This document shows positions 17,596-25,803 of a stretch of 64,000 nucleotides of DNA, piece after piece. Made by a program: the position numbers and the translations under genes. The stretch is taken from contig NZ_SADD01000001.1 in NCBI RefSeq assembly GCF_004005565.1, positions 992,001-1,056,000 on the forward strand, read 5' to 3'. The first letter of the stretch is position 1, and each line of letters opens with the position of its first letter. The stretch comes from Lujinxingia sediminis (GTDB lineage Bacteria; Myxococcota_A; Bradymonadia; Bradymonadales; Bradymonadaceae). Below the pieces are notes generated by a model. The model was not told where the DNA came from. It did not search any database and saw nothing but the letters and a program-made list of their open reading frames with translations.

Positions 17596-19140
17596 ATGAA
17601 GCCAGCCAGCGCGAAGAGAGCAGGGGGGATGCTCGTGGGGCTTTCGGCCTCGGTGCTCACGCATCTGCTGGCGGTGGTAGTGCTGGCCTGGGTTGTTTCA
17701 GGACCGGAAGCGCAGACTGATGAGGAGGAGGCGGTCGAGGTGGTGCTCGAGGATTGGGAGCCACGCTTCGATGAGCCCGACGTCGAGGCTGTGCTGGAGG
17801 AGCCTCTTCGTCGTGAGAATCCACCGCTCCCGGATGAGACTCCTCGCCCCGAAGTGGTGCAGCAGGAAGAGCCTCCGCCTCAACAACCAGATCCGCAAGA
17901 TGACGATGCGCAGCAAGAGCCGCAGCCGCCCTCAGACCAGGCGATCGCCGTGGAGTTGCAAAACCCCGATCCCGCCGAGGAGGAGCCCGAAGATGCGGAG
18001 TTCATCGCCGAGGTTGCCCGGCGCACCGATGTACAGATGGTGGCCGAGCAGACGACCCTGGAAGACGCCGAGGCACCCGAGCCCGACGAAGACGTCACGG
18101 CCCCGGAGCAGGAGGTCGCGTCGGATGCACCCGAGTACCTCGCCAGTGAGGCTGAGGTGAACGACGAAGATCTGGAGGGAGCTCGTGAAGATCAGGGCAC
18201 CTCGGAAGAGGTCGTCGCCAGATCGAATGCTCCCTCTGAGGTCGGACGCGATGAGGAGGTTCCTGCCGCTCAGGCAGCGGTAGACCGGCGCGATGAGCCT
18301 GTGGTGGAGCCGCTGCCTGTGGCTGAGCCTGAGCCATCCGAACTCGCTGCAGACGATCTGGCCATGAGGCTCCCCGCCGATGAGGCAGCTGAGGTGCCGC
18401 TTGCTCGAGATCGCGCTCTGGATACGGCTGAGAGAGCCGAGACGTCTGATCCCAAAGAGGCACCGAGCACCACAGAGCCTCAAGATGCGGCGGCGTCCGG
18501 CGTCGCTGACGAGACCCTGGGGCCGGCACGTCTTTTCGGGCGAGATATGAAGGCTTACCAGGAGGTCTTCGAGGAGAGGGATGCAGAACGGGCTGATGAG
18601 ATTGCCGAAGCGCGTGCCTCGCAGCGACGACGGTTGCTCAGCGGTTGGCAGGGAGACAGCGCGAAGCTGCGCGCGAGCCTGCAGAACTTCGTGCCACATG
18701 TGCAGGTGGGCAATCATACGCAGGTCAACGCCGCCTCGGCCGCCCACGCCACGATGATCGCGCGGATGCACCGCCGCTACATTCACCCGCAATGGGCCGA
18801 AGGGTTTGTGCGTCGCATTGAGTCCGACCTCTCCATGGCTCACCCCCTTAACAATCTGGAGTTGATGGCTCGCCTTGAGCTTGTGATCGACGGTGAGACG
18901 GGGGAGGTTGTCGATGTGGTTCGTCTGGAGAGTTCCGGCAACGAGTTCTTTGACGGGCAGGCGATCATCGTTGCCTGGAACATCACCTCGGTGGCACCCG
19001 TGCCCGATGAGGTCATCAGCCATGATGGCCGGGTCTACATCCACTGGGAGTTTGCCCGTGGACCACGCCTCTGCGGAACCTTCGGCGCACGGATTTTCAA
19101 ACTGACCGAGCCCGGATCTGAGCGTCAGCTGGACATGTAA
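17596..19140 (+). CDS. TonB-like energy transducer with long acidic linker
   Basis: 514 residues. A basic N-terminus and one membrane helix (about 12-34) precede a periplasmic linker of about 280 residues packed with Glu, Asp, Pro and Ala (EEPLRRENPPLPDE, QQPDPQDDDAQQEPQPP). The C-terminal 130 residues (IHPQWAEGFVRRIESD ... LELVIDGETGEVVDVV ... GQAIIVAWNITSVAPVPDEV) look like a TonB C-terminal domain. It probably spans the periplasm to contact an outer-membrane partner. No exbB/exbD genes are adjacent, and the linker is Glu/Pro- rather than Lys/Pro-rich. Function inferred from architecture only. Confidence 0.7.
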   Translation: MKPASAKRAGGMLVGLSASVLTHLLAVVVLAWVVSGPEAQTDEEEAVEVVLEDWEPRFDEPDVEAVLEEPLRRENPPLPDETPRPEVVQQEEPPPQQPDPQDDDAQQEPQPPSDQAIAVELQNPDPAEEEPEDAEFIAEVARRTDVQMVAEQTTLEDAEAPEPDEDVTAPEQEVASDAPEYLASEAEVNDEDLEGAREDQGTSEEVVARSNAPSEVGRDEEVPAAQAAVDRRDEPVVEPLPVAEPEPSELAADDLAMRLPADEAAEVPLARDRALDTAERAETSDPKEAPSTTEPQDAAASGVADETLGPARLFGRDMKAYQEVFEERDAERADEIAEARASQRRRLLSGWQGDSAKLRASLQNFVPHVQVGNHTQVNAASAAHATMIARMHRRYIHPQWAEGFVRRIESDLSMAHPLNNLELMARLELVIDGETGEVVDVVRLESSGNEFFDGQAIIVAWNITSVAPVPDEVISHDGRVYIHWEFARGPRLCGTFGARIFKLTEPGSERQLDM

Positions 19141-19156
19141 TGAGGGGGCTGCGTGC

Positions 19157-19185
19157 TTGACTTTAAGGGTGGGCGCACCTAGTGT
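19157..19185 (+). promoter_or_regulatory. Probable promoter for rpsO
   Basis: TTGACT and TAGTGT separated by 17 bases, about 100 bases before the rpsO start and just after the preceding gene's stop. The -35 element is near consensus. Confidence 0.5.
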
Positions 19186-19287
19186 CCCGCGCCGTACGCA
19201 GCCTCGGCCTACTCTCCATGGGTGGGTTGCCGGGGAGTTGATGCGTACCGGAGCAATTCATTTTACTTCTGACCCAAAAGGAACCCC

Positions 19288-19557
19288 ATGGCCCTGCATC
19301 CGGATCGCAAAGCGGAGATTATCGAACAGTTCAAGCGCGGTGAAGGCGACACCGGCAGCCCCGAAGTTCAGGTGGCGCTGCTGACTACCCGCATCAATGA
19401 GCTGCAGTCCCACTTTGAAGCTCACAAGCACGATCACCACTCCCGTCGCGGCCTGCTGAAGCTCGTCGGCCAGCGTCGCCGTCTGCTTGCGTACCTGCGC
19501 AAGACCGACGTCAACCGCTACCGAGAGCTGATTCAGGCTCTCGGCCTGCGTAAGTAA
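19288..19557 (+). CDS. rpsO: 30S ribosomal protein S15
   Basis: The 89-residue product is full length and matches S15 throughout: [51 protein letters not shown]15 binds 16S rRNA helices 20-22 early in small-subunit assembly and often represses its own mRNA. AAAGGA precedes the ATG. An intrinsic terminator follows, then the structured pnp leader; rpsO-pnp is a widespread pairing. Confidence 0.98.
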   Translation: MALHPDRKAEIIEQFKRGEGDTGSPEVQVALLTTRINELQSHFEAHKHDHHSRRGLLKLVGQRRRLLAYLRKTDVNRYRELIQALGLRK

Positions 19558-19566
19558 GGCTCTTTT

Positions 19567-19599
19567 GCCCCCGCTGAGATGGCTCAGCGGGGGCATTTT
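19567..19599 (+). terminator. Intrinsic terminator after rpsO
   Basis: GCCCCCGCTGAG pairs with CTCAGCGGGGGC across a four-base loop; ATTTTC follows. The T-tract is short, so some read-through into pnp is likely, as in other rpsO-pnp pairs. Confidence 0.8.
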
Positions 19600-19665
19600 C
19601 GTAGCGCGCCTGAGTCGACAGCATGATTCCAGGTGAGGAACACGACGATGTTGGCCATCGATAGG

Positions 19666-19727
19666 GTAGCCTGTAACAGGCCCCTTCAGCGCATCAAGGA
19701 GCGCTGGAGAGTCCTGTTACATGCTAC
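19666..19727 (+). promoter_or_regulatory. Long hairpin in the pnp leader
   Basis: GTAGCCTGTAACAGG pairs with CCTGTTACATGCTAC (14 of 15 positions) around an inner CAGCGC / GCGCTG stem with an eight-base loop. It lies about 200 bases before pnp. E. coli pnp has a leader stem cut by RNase III and used for autorepression; this looks like an independent equivalent. Inference from structure and position. Confidence 0.6.
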
Positions 19728-19793
19728 GCAATCGCGCCCTGCCAAAGGTGTTCGAGTCCCTCCCTGAGGCTGCTCATGACGATGGGCCGGTAA

Positions 19794-19826
19794 GCGCTGT
19801 CCGACCGATAGGTCGGGGCAGGGCGC
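19794..19826 (+). promoter_or_regulatory. Second hairpin in the pnp leader
   Basis: A perfect CCGACC-GATA-GGTCGG stem-loop (19801-19816) flanked by GCGCTGT and GGCAGGGCGC, which can extend the stem. The rest of the 19600-19920 stretch holds no convincing gene. Confidence 0.4.
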
Positions 19827-19920
19827 CAGGCTTCATCTCAGGACTCGGCCTGTTTGTTTTTGAACCACCGCAGCGCGGGGATCGGCCCTGCGTGCGGCGA
19901 CCATGTTTGAGGAGAAAGAA

Positions 19921-22026
19921 ATGGCAATTATTCGTGAAGGTGCAAAGTTTGGGGACCGTGAGCTGATCATCGAGACCGGCCGTATGGCCCGTCAGGCCAA
20001 TGGTTCCGTGGTGGTGCAGTACGGCGATTCGATGGTGCTGTGTACCGCTACCGCCGGTGGCGAGCGCCCCGATCTGTCCTTCTTCCCGCTGATGTGCGAC
20101 TACGTTGAGAACATGTGGGCGGCGGGCACCATCCCCGGCGGCTATTTCAAGCGCGAAGGCAAGCCCAGCGACAAGGCCGTGCTCAGCAGCCGTCTGATCG
20201 ACCGCCCCTGCCGTCCGCTCTTCCCCGACGGCTACATGAACAACACCCAGCTCATTGCGTGGGTGATCAGCGCTGATCGCGTTCACGACACCGACATCCT
20301 GGGCATCACCGGCGCTTCGACCGCGCTGATGATCAGCGACATCCCCTGGAACGGCCCGGTGGCTGGCGTGCGCGTGGGTCTGGTTGATGGCAAGTTCATC
20401 GCCCACCCCAGCTTTGAAGAGCGCGAGCGTTCCTCGCTGGATCTGGTGATGGCCATCAGCCCCACCGCGGTGGTGATGGTCGAGGGCCTGGCCGATGAAG
20501 TTCCTGAAGATGTGATGGTGGAGGCGCTTGAGTTCGGGCGTGAGTCGGTTCAAGACGTGCTCGACCTGCAGCTGAAGTTGGCGCGATCGATCGGCAAAGA
20601 GAAGATGGTCGTCAACGTCACCAGGCGCGATGAAGCCATCGACAAAGCCGTTAAGAAGGCCGCGGGCACCAAGCTCAAAAAAGCTCTGGCGGTGGCCGAC
20701 AAGATCGAGCGTTATAAGGCGCTTGATGCCCTCAAAGATGAAGTTGTCGCCAAGCTCGAGAAGGACTACCCGGAGAATCTGGGCGATGTGAAGGAAGCCT
20801 TCGGCGATCTTAAGAAAGACGTCGTGCGTACGGCGACCGTCAAGGATAAGATCCGTATCGATGGCCGTGGTCCCAAAGACATCCGCCAGATCACCTGCGA
20901 AGTTGGCGTGCTGCCCATGGCGCACGGCTCGGCGCTCTTCACCCGTGGTGAGACGCAGGCGTTGGTGACCACCACGCTTGGCACCGAGCGCGATGCGCAG
21001 CGCATTGACACGCTCGAAGGCGATGTCACCCGTAACTTCATGCTGCACTACAACTTCCCGCCTTTCTGCGTGGGTGAGGCCAAGCCGCTGCGCGGCACCT
21101 CTCGCCGCGAGACCGGTCACGGGACCCTGGCTGAGCGTTCCATCTCTTCGTCCCTGCCCGACCAGGCTACGGAGTTCCCCTACACCATTCGCATTGTCAG
21201 CGACGTGCTTGAGTCCAACGGGTCGAGCTCCATGGCCAGCGTATGCGGCGGGAGCCTGGCGATGATGGATGCCGGTGTACCGGTCAAGCACGCCACCGCC
21301 GGCATCGCCATGGGTCTTATCAAAGAGGGCGACGACCTGGTGATTCTCAGCGATATTCTCGGCGATGAAGACCACCTGGGTGACATGGACTTCAAGGTCT
21401 GCGGGACCGAGAAGGGCATCACCGGCTTCCAGCTCGATACCAAGATCGAAGGCCTGAGCAGCCAGACGATGGTCGACGCGCTGATGCAGGCCCGCGAAGG
21501 TCGCCTGCACATCCTCAACATCATGAACGAAGCGCTCGGTGCGCCCCGCAAGGATCTGGCGGCGACCGCCCCGCGCATCGTGACCATCCAGATCCCGGTC
21601 TCGGAGATCGGTACGATCATCGGCCCGGGCGGCAAGACCATTCGTGCCATTCAGGAGACCACCGGCACCACCGTCAACGTCAGCGATGACGGCACCGTGC
21701 GCATCGCGTCGAGTGGCCAGGCTGCCGCCCAGCAGGCCATCGAGATCATCGAAGGCCTCACCGAGAAGCCCGAGGTCGGCAAGATCTACCTGGGGACGGT
21801 CAAGACCGTGGTCGATTTCGGCGCGTTCATTGAAGTACTTCCGGGTGTCGATGGCCTCTGCCACATCTCTGAGCTGACCGAAGGTCGGGTCAACAAGGTC
21901 GAAGATGTGTTGCGCGAAGGCGATGAGTGCCTGGTCAAGGTCATCGCCGTGGACAGCCGCAGCGGCAAGATCAAGCTCAGCCGCAAAGAAGCTCTGGCCG
22001 AGCGCGGTGAAGACGCCGGCGAGTGA
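19921..22026 (+). CDS. pnp: Polynucleotide phosphorylase
   Basis: 3'-5' phosphorolytic exoribonuclease, 701 residues, full length. Order: first RNase PH domain, helical domain, second RNase PH domain (PPFCVGEAKPLRGTSRRETGHG; DILGDEDHLGDMDFKVCG), KH domain (IGTIIGPGGKTIRAIQ, about 556-610) and S1 domain (YLGTVKTVVDFGAFIEV, about 620-690). The ATG at 19921 has GAGGAG seven bases upstream; the in-frame ATG at 19903 would put that site inside the gene. Leader hairpins suggest post-transcriptional control. Two hairpins follow the stop. Confidence 0.97.
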   Translation: MAIIREGAKFGDRELIIETGRMARQANGSVVVQYGDSMVLCTATAGGERPDLSFFPLMCDYVENMWAAGTIPGGYFKREGKPSDKAVLSSRLIDRPCRPLFPDGYMNNTQLIAWVISADRVHDTDILGITGASTALMISDIPWNGPVAGVRVGLVDGKFIAHPSFEERERSSLDLVMAISPTAVVMVEGLADEVPEDVMVEALEFGRESVQDVLDLQLKLARSIGKEKMVVNVTRRDEAIDKAVKKAAGTKLKKALAVADKIERYKALDALKDEVVAKLEKDYPENLGDVKEAFGDLKKDVVRTATVKDKIRIDGRGPKDIRQITCEVGVLPMAHGSALFTRGETQALVTTTLGTERDAQRIDTLEGDVTRNFMLHYNFPPFCVGEAKPLRGTSRRETGHGTLAERSISSSLPDQATEFPYTIRIVSDVLESNGSSSMASVCGGSLAMMDAGVPVKHATAGIAMGLIKEGDDLVILSDILGDEDHLGDMDFKVCGTEKGITGFQLDTKIEGLSSQTMVDALMQAREGRLHILNIMNEALGAPRKDLAATAPRIVTIQIPVSEIGTIIGPGGKTIRAIQETTGTTVNVSDDGTVRIASSGQAAAQQAIEIIEGLTEKPEVGKIYLGTVKTVVDFGAFIEVLPGVDGLCHISELTEGRVNKVEDVLREGDECLVKVIAVDSRSGKIKLSRKEALAERGEDAGE

Positions 22027-22034
22027 TGTTCAAA

Positions 22035-22060
22035 GCGAGGAGAGCGTGAGCTCTCCTCGC
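22035..22060 (+). terminator. Perfect GNRA-loop hairpin after pnp
   Basis: GCGAGGAGAGC / GCTCTCCTCGC, 11 perfect base pairs with a GTGA tetraloop, nine bases after the pnp stop. No T-run, so it may protect the mRNA 3' end rather than terminate. Confidence 0.55.
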
Positions 22061-22076
22061 GCGATGCATCGTAGCG

Positions 22077-22113
22077 AAGCCCGTACCGACCTCCCCGTCG
22101 GCGCGGGCTTTTT
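22077..22113 (+). terminator. Intrinsic terminator after pnp
   Basis: AAGCCCG / CGGGCTT outer stem with inner CCGAC / GTCGG, followed by TTT. It lies 17 bases after the GNRA hairpin. The 200 bases beyond, to the next gene, show nothing recognisable. Confidence 0.8.
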
Positions 22114-22313
22114 AAGTTGTACGAGCTTCACCACGCGGGGCTCTCCGATCGTGGCCAGGCCTCCATGAATCGAAGGCGCGTTCCTCCCGTCAGACCCGGG
22201 ATGCCTCGGTGGTGCGGGTTGTTGCCACCCGGGCCATTTGGTAGCTTGAGCACGTCGACGTCGGCGAGCCTTCAGGTTCGCGGCGTCTCTTCAATCTACG
22301 GTGGAGGGTTGCG

Positions 22314-23300
22314 ATGCGAAAACTCAGTGTCCTGGCCATGTTTATGTTCGTGCTGCTCGCGATGTCGTCTCAGGCTGCGGCCGAGGAGGGGATCGCCGCG
22401 ATGCTCGGCGACATCGAGTGGGGCGATAGCCGCGCCGAGGTCGTGGAGAAGCTGCGGGAGCACATGATCCAGGAGGTGCGCAATGACGAGAGTCTGCGCA
22501 ACGATCGGGTCGCCATGCAGCGTGCACGCCAGCGCGCGCTTGACCGGGCCCGTGCCGTCGAAGACAGCCACACTCCGCTTCGCGGCTCGCGCACTGGCTA
22601 CGAGGTCAGCATCATCTCCGGGGAGTTCAAGAAAGATAACAGCGAGGAGCTTCTGCGTGTTCGCGACGACGTCGCTCAGCGCTATTATATCTTCGTCGAT
22701 GGCAAGCTCTACCGGGTGGTGGTCGCCTACAACCGGGATTATGTCGAGAATGTGGGGTTTGAAACCTTTCTGGCCCAGGCCAGCCGTCGCTACGGCCGCC
22801 CCGTTTCGTCGGACTACGGTGAAATCTTCGGCGAAGAGGTTCTCGTGCGCGCGACCTGGGAGGATCGTGACTCGGAGCTTCGCGTCGAAGATAAACGAGA
22901 GTTTTTCGGCACCTTCGCGATGATCTTCAGCGACCGCAGCATGCTCTCGGAGCTTCGTGCGGCCAATCGCCTGGCCACCGGCGAGCAGACTCAGCAAGCT
23001 GCAGTCTCCGACCGGGTGCGCGCGCTGCAACGCTCGGAAGCCGTTGATCGCCACGCCGGCGCGGTCGATTCGCTGCTCGGCGGGGATACTGCCGTCGACC
23101 TCTCGGCGGGGCGCCCGGACTACAGCGAGGAGGAAGCCGCGGCCGCCGAAGCTCAGGCCCGCGCCGAGGCCGAAGCCCGCGCGGAGCGTGAACGCGAGGA
23201 AGAGGAAAAGAAAAAGAAGAAGAAGAAGAAACGTCGTCAGCCGCGTAACGACTTCAGTGATCTGGAAGCCGGCGGTGGCGACGACCTGATCATTTACTAA
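22314..23300 (+). CDS. Exported protein of unknown function with Lys-rich tail
   Basis: 328 residues. A signal peptide ends near AAA-EEG at 23. The body begins with a GDIEWGDSRAEVVEKLREH stretch, reminiscent of periplasmic proteins with a short helical repeat, then two Arg-rich helices and a beta-rich middle (VDGKLYRVVVAYNRDY). After about 255 an Ala/Glu/Arg helix runs into ten consecutive lysines, then a short acidic end. I do not recognise a family. GTGGAGGG precedes the ATG. It stands alone between pnp and a lipoprotein gene on the same strand. Confidence 0.75.
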   Translation: MRKLSVLAMFMFVLLAMSSQAAAEEGIAAMLGDIEWGDSRAEVVEKLREHMIQEVRNDESLRNDRVAMQRARQRALDRARAVEDSHTPLRGSRTGYEVSIISGEFKKDNSEELLRVRDDVAQRYYIFVDGKLYRVVVAYNRDYVENVGFETFLAQASRRYGRPVSSDYGEIFGEEVLVRATWEDRDSELRVEDKREFFGTFAMIFSDRSMLSELRAANRLATGEQTQQAAVSDRVRALQRSEAVDRHAGAVDSLLGGDTAVDLSAGRPDYSEEEAAAAEAQARAEAEARAEREREEEEKKKKKKKKRRQPRNDFSDLEAGGGDDLIIY

Positions 23301-23405
23301 AGCCGCATTGCCCGCAGTAAGTGCGGGCTAACGATGCGATCCTCGCGGGCCGAGGCTGCAAAGGCGGCGCTCGGCCCGTGGTGTTTGAACCCCTGGAGAG
23401 ATGTG

Positions 23406-24728
23406 ATGACCTTTTCGAAGTCCCCGATCGTGCTTTCTTCCACATTGAACGTCCGTGCCGGCGCGCTGGTCGCGGCCAGCCTGGCGCTGGGAAGCCTGAT
23501 GGCATGCGGGGGAGAGGATGATCCTTTTACTGAGCTTGAGCCGGTAGCACCGCTATCGCTCGATAAGTCGCAGATCGGTGTGGGCATCCACCACGGCGAT
23601 GCGCTCGCGCTGGCGGCCAATCGCCCCGAGTCGGTGGAGGTCGTCAACGCTACGGCGACGCACGGGTTGTTGCGGGTGAAGTCCTACGATGAGATCGCGA
23701 CGGTTGTTGGCGAGTACCACGCTCACTCGTTGCCCTCTCGATTTGAAGTTCGCGATGCCAGCGACTTTCCCGCCAGCGGGACACCGGCCGGGCGCCTGGC
23801 GGCCCGTGCCGATGATCTCGTCGCGGAAGTGGAACTTGCCGGGCAGGAGGCCCAGGTAGAGCTCGTCTCTGAGCTGAGCATTGTCGTGGACTTCTGGCGC
23901 GAGCGCGGCGACTGGCTGGTCCGTTGGGACGGCCTGCTCAACCAGGGCACCAACATCGAAGGGGAGGGCACCTACGGGTTTACGCGCCAGGAGATGGTCG
24001 ATGATCTCATCGCGGATCTTTCGGAAGTTGCCGAAACCCACCAGCCCACCTGGATCATCGTCGGTGACGCCATGGACAGGCTGGTAGCCGGGCCTGATGG
24101 TGAGCCCATCTCCGAGGCGGAATTCGATGCCTTTAAGGACTTCTTTGCTCAGGCGGTCGACGCTATCAAAGAGGCCTCGCCAGAGACGAAGGTGGCCGCC
24201 GGCTTCCACTGGGAGAACATCACCAACGTGATCGCCGCGCGCTATGCCGATGGTGAGGTCAATGAGGCCGCGATCGATCAAGCGTTTGCCGAAGTTGTGC
24301 TGCCTCTTGTGAACACGGGTGATGCCGTCGCGCTGCGCAGCTACGCGGTGCCTCAGGATATGGTGGAATCGCACTACCAGTACCTGCGACGCATTGAGGC
24401 GATTCACGGTGTGACCAAGCCGGTGGTGGTCTACTCGGCGTCGAGTCCCATCACCTCGCAGACGGCCTACGCGCAGCAGGCCAGCTACTTCACCCGCCTG
24501 CTCGAGTACCTGGGTGGCGTCAACGTTGAGCTGCTCGCCTGGGAGCGTCTCACCAACATTGATGGCGTGGATACCACCGATCAGGCGATCATCGGTCGTT
24601 GCCGCACGCTCAGCAACCCGGAGAACCGCGTGGTGCAGATGGAGCAGAGCCGTTGCTTTGACGGGTTGTTCTCGCTCTTTCGCCCCAAAGCAGTGATGGA
24701 TCTTCTGACGGCGCAGGCTGCAGATTGA
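23406..24728 (+). CDS. Large lipoprotein, possibly a TIM-barrel glycosidase-like fold
   Basis: 440 residues with lipobox LMAC (Cys34). The mature protein has regularly spaced strand-helix segments: QIGVGIHHGD, VDFWRERGDWLVRWDGL, PTWIIVGDAMDRL, TKVAAGFHWENI, KPVVVYSASSP. That spacing, and the Trp/Glu/His-rich strand ends, recall glycoside-hydrolase TIM barrels, but no catalytic motif is certain. GGAGAG precedes the ATG at 23406; the open frame from 23334 lacks a start signal. It ends before a perfect palindrome that separates it from a convergent gene. Confidence 0.75.
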   Translation: MTFSKSPIVLSSTLNVRAGALVAASLALGSLMACGGEDDPFTELEPVAPLSLDKSQIGVGIHHGDALALAANRPESVEVVNATATHGLLRVKSYDEIATVVGEYHAHSLPSRFEVRDASDFPASGTPAGRLAARADDLVAEVELAGQEAQVELVSELSIVVDFWRERGDWLVRWDGLLNQGTNIEGEGTYGFTRQEMVDDLIADLSEVAETHQPTWIIVGDAMDRLVAGPDGEPISEAEFDAFKDFFAQAVDAIKEASPETKVAAGFHWENITNVIAARYADGEVNEAAIDQAFAEVVLPLVNTGDAVALRSYAVPQDMVESHYQYLRRIEAIHGVTKPVVVYSASSPITSQTAYAQQASYFTRLLEYLGGVNVELLAWERLTNIDGVDTTDQAIIGRCRTLSNPENRVVQMEQSRCFDGLFSLFRPKAVMDLLTAQAAD

Positions 24729-24750
24729 GACATGTTGGTTGAATGAAACA

Positions 24751-24784
24751 CGCCGAAGGCCGCGCAGCTGCGCGGCCTTCGGCG
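24751..24784. terminator. 34-bp perfect palindrome between convergent genes
   Basis: CGCCGAAGGCCGCGC and GCGCGGCCTTCGGCG flank AGCT, so all 34 bases are self-complementary. No T-run follows on either strand. It lies between the lipoprotein gene and the minus-strand PDZ-thioredoxin gene and probably blocks read-through both ways. Confidence 0.65.
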
Positions 24785-24812
24785 ATCGTGGGTCCCGGCG
24801 ATTGGGCGATGC

Positions 24813-25709
24813 TCACGGAGCGTCGGCGCCCTTCGAGTCGGTGGGGGAGGGCGGAGGGCCTTGTTGTGGCGCGCGTTCTGTGGATGGTTCGGTGGGCGGC
24901 AGGGCGTCGGCCAGCGCACGCTCAATACGTGTGAGATCATCGACCCCGAAGGCCACCTCAACGACCTGACCGTCGGCTCCGACCAGGGCGTAGGTCGGAA
25001 GGGCACGCACCAGGAATGCCTCGGTAAGGACACGATCGGTGTCGAGGTACACAGGGGAGTGGCGCTCGCCGCGGGCCTGAAGGTAGTCGCGGACCACTGT
25101 GGGTTCTTCATCGCTGAGGGTGATCACGGTGAGGCGTTCACCGTAGCGCTCCGCTATGGCTGCGATACGCGGTTCGGCGAGTTTGCAGGCCTGGCACCAG
25201 GTGGCCCAGAAGTCGAGGAGGTAGGGCGTGCCCTCCAGCCCCTGCGCTGTGATGGGCTCTCCTTGCACAGACGCAAGATCCTGTGTCGGCGCGGGGGCAC
25301 CGACCAGGTGGCGACGCGCGACTTCATCCGGGGTGGGGGAGGCCGGAAGCGTCAGGCTGCGAGTGAGAACGTCATCGCCGCGCCGCACCGTGATGTCGAC
25401 GGAGGAGTTGATGCGTTTCCCACGCACGAGCGCGAGCAGCTTGCCAGCGGTTCGCACCGGCTCACCGTCGACGGCGATGACGCGGTCGCCCTTGCGAAGT
25501 TCGGCCTGATGGGCTGGTGAGGTACGCAGCACAAGTTCGACTTCCACGCCGGTGCCGTCGCTCGTACCCAGGATGATACCCAGCCAGGGCCTGGCCAAAG
25601 GACGCGCAAAATCGGGCTCCTGAGCCAGGACCGGGGATGCGGTGAGGCTGAAGGGGGCCAGGCTCAACGCGATGAGAAACAGGCTGCGGCGGAATAGCTT
25701 GGTGTTCAT
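24813..25709 (-). CDS. PDZ-thioredoxin fusion (TlpA-like periplasmic redox protein)
   Basis: 298 residues: signal peptide (cut near A29), a PDZ domain at about 40-118 (PWLGIILGTS, LRKGDRVIAVDGEPV), then a TlpA/ResA-like thioredoxin domain at about 137-270 with W171-C172-Q-A-C175 and cis-Pro in ALPTYALV. The last 30 residues are Pro/Ser-rich. TlpA-like proteins reduce or shuffle disulfides in the periplasm; PDZ may bind substrate C-termini. It is divergent from a DsbD-like gene 94 bases away, which could supply its electrons. Substrate unknown. Confidence 0.85.
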   Translation of the reverse strand: MNTKLFRRSLFLIALSLAPFSLTASPVLAQEPDFARPLARPWLGIILGTSDGTGVEVELVLRTSPAHQAELRKGDRVIAVDGEPVRTAGKLLALVRGKRINSSVDITVRRGDDVLTRSLTLPASPTPDEVARRHLVGAPAPTQDLASVQGEPITAQGLEGTPYLLDFWATWCQACKLAEPRIAAIAERYGERLTVITLSDEEPTVVRDYLQARGERHSPVYLDTDRVLTEAFLVRALPTYALVGADGQVVEVAFGVDDLTRIERALADALPPTEPSTERAPQQGPPPSPTDSKGADAP

Positions 25710-25803
25710 AGGATTTCTGCTCTAGGTTCGGCGGGCGCGCCTCTACGTACCATGATGGCGAGGCGGTCGCGAGGTTGCCGTGAGATGAAGTCGACGAGCG
25801 AGA

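Noticed and set aside
19721-19966. 81-codon frame between rpsO and pnp
   Set aside because: It crosses both leader hairpins and the pnp start in another frame, with no ribosome site.
19774-21864. 696-codon minus-strand frame opposite pnp
   Set aside because: Antisense shadow of pnp, which has all its domains in the plus frame.
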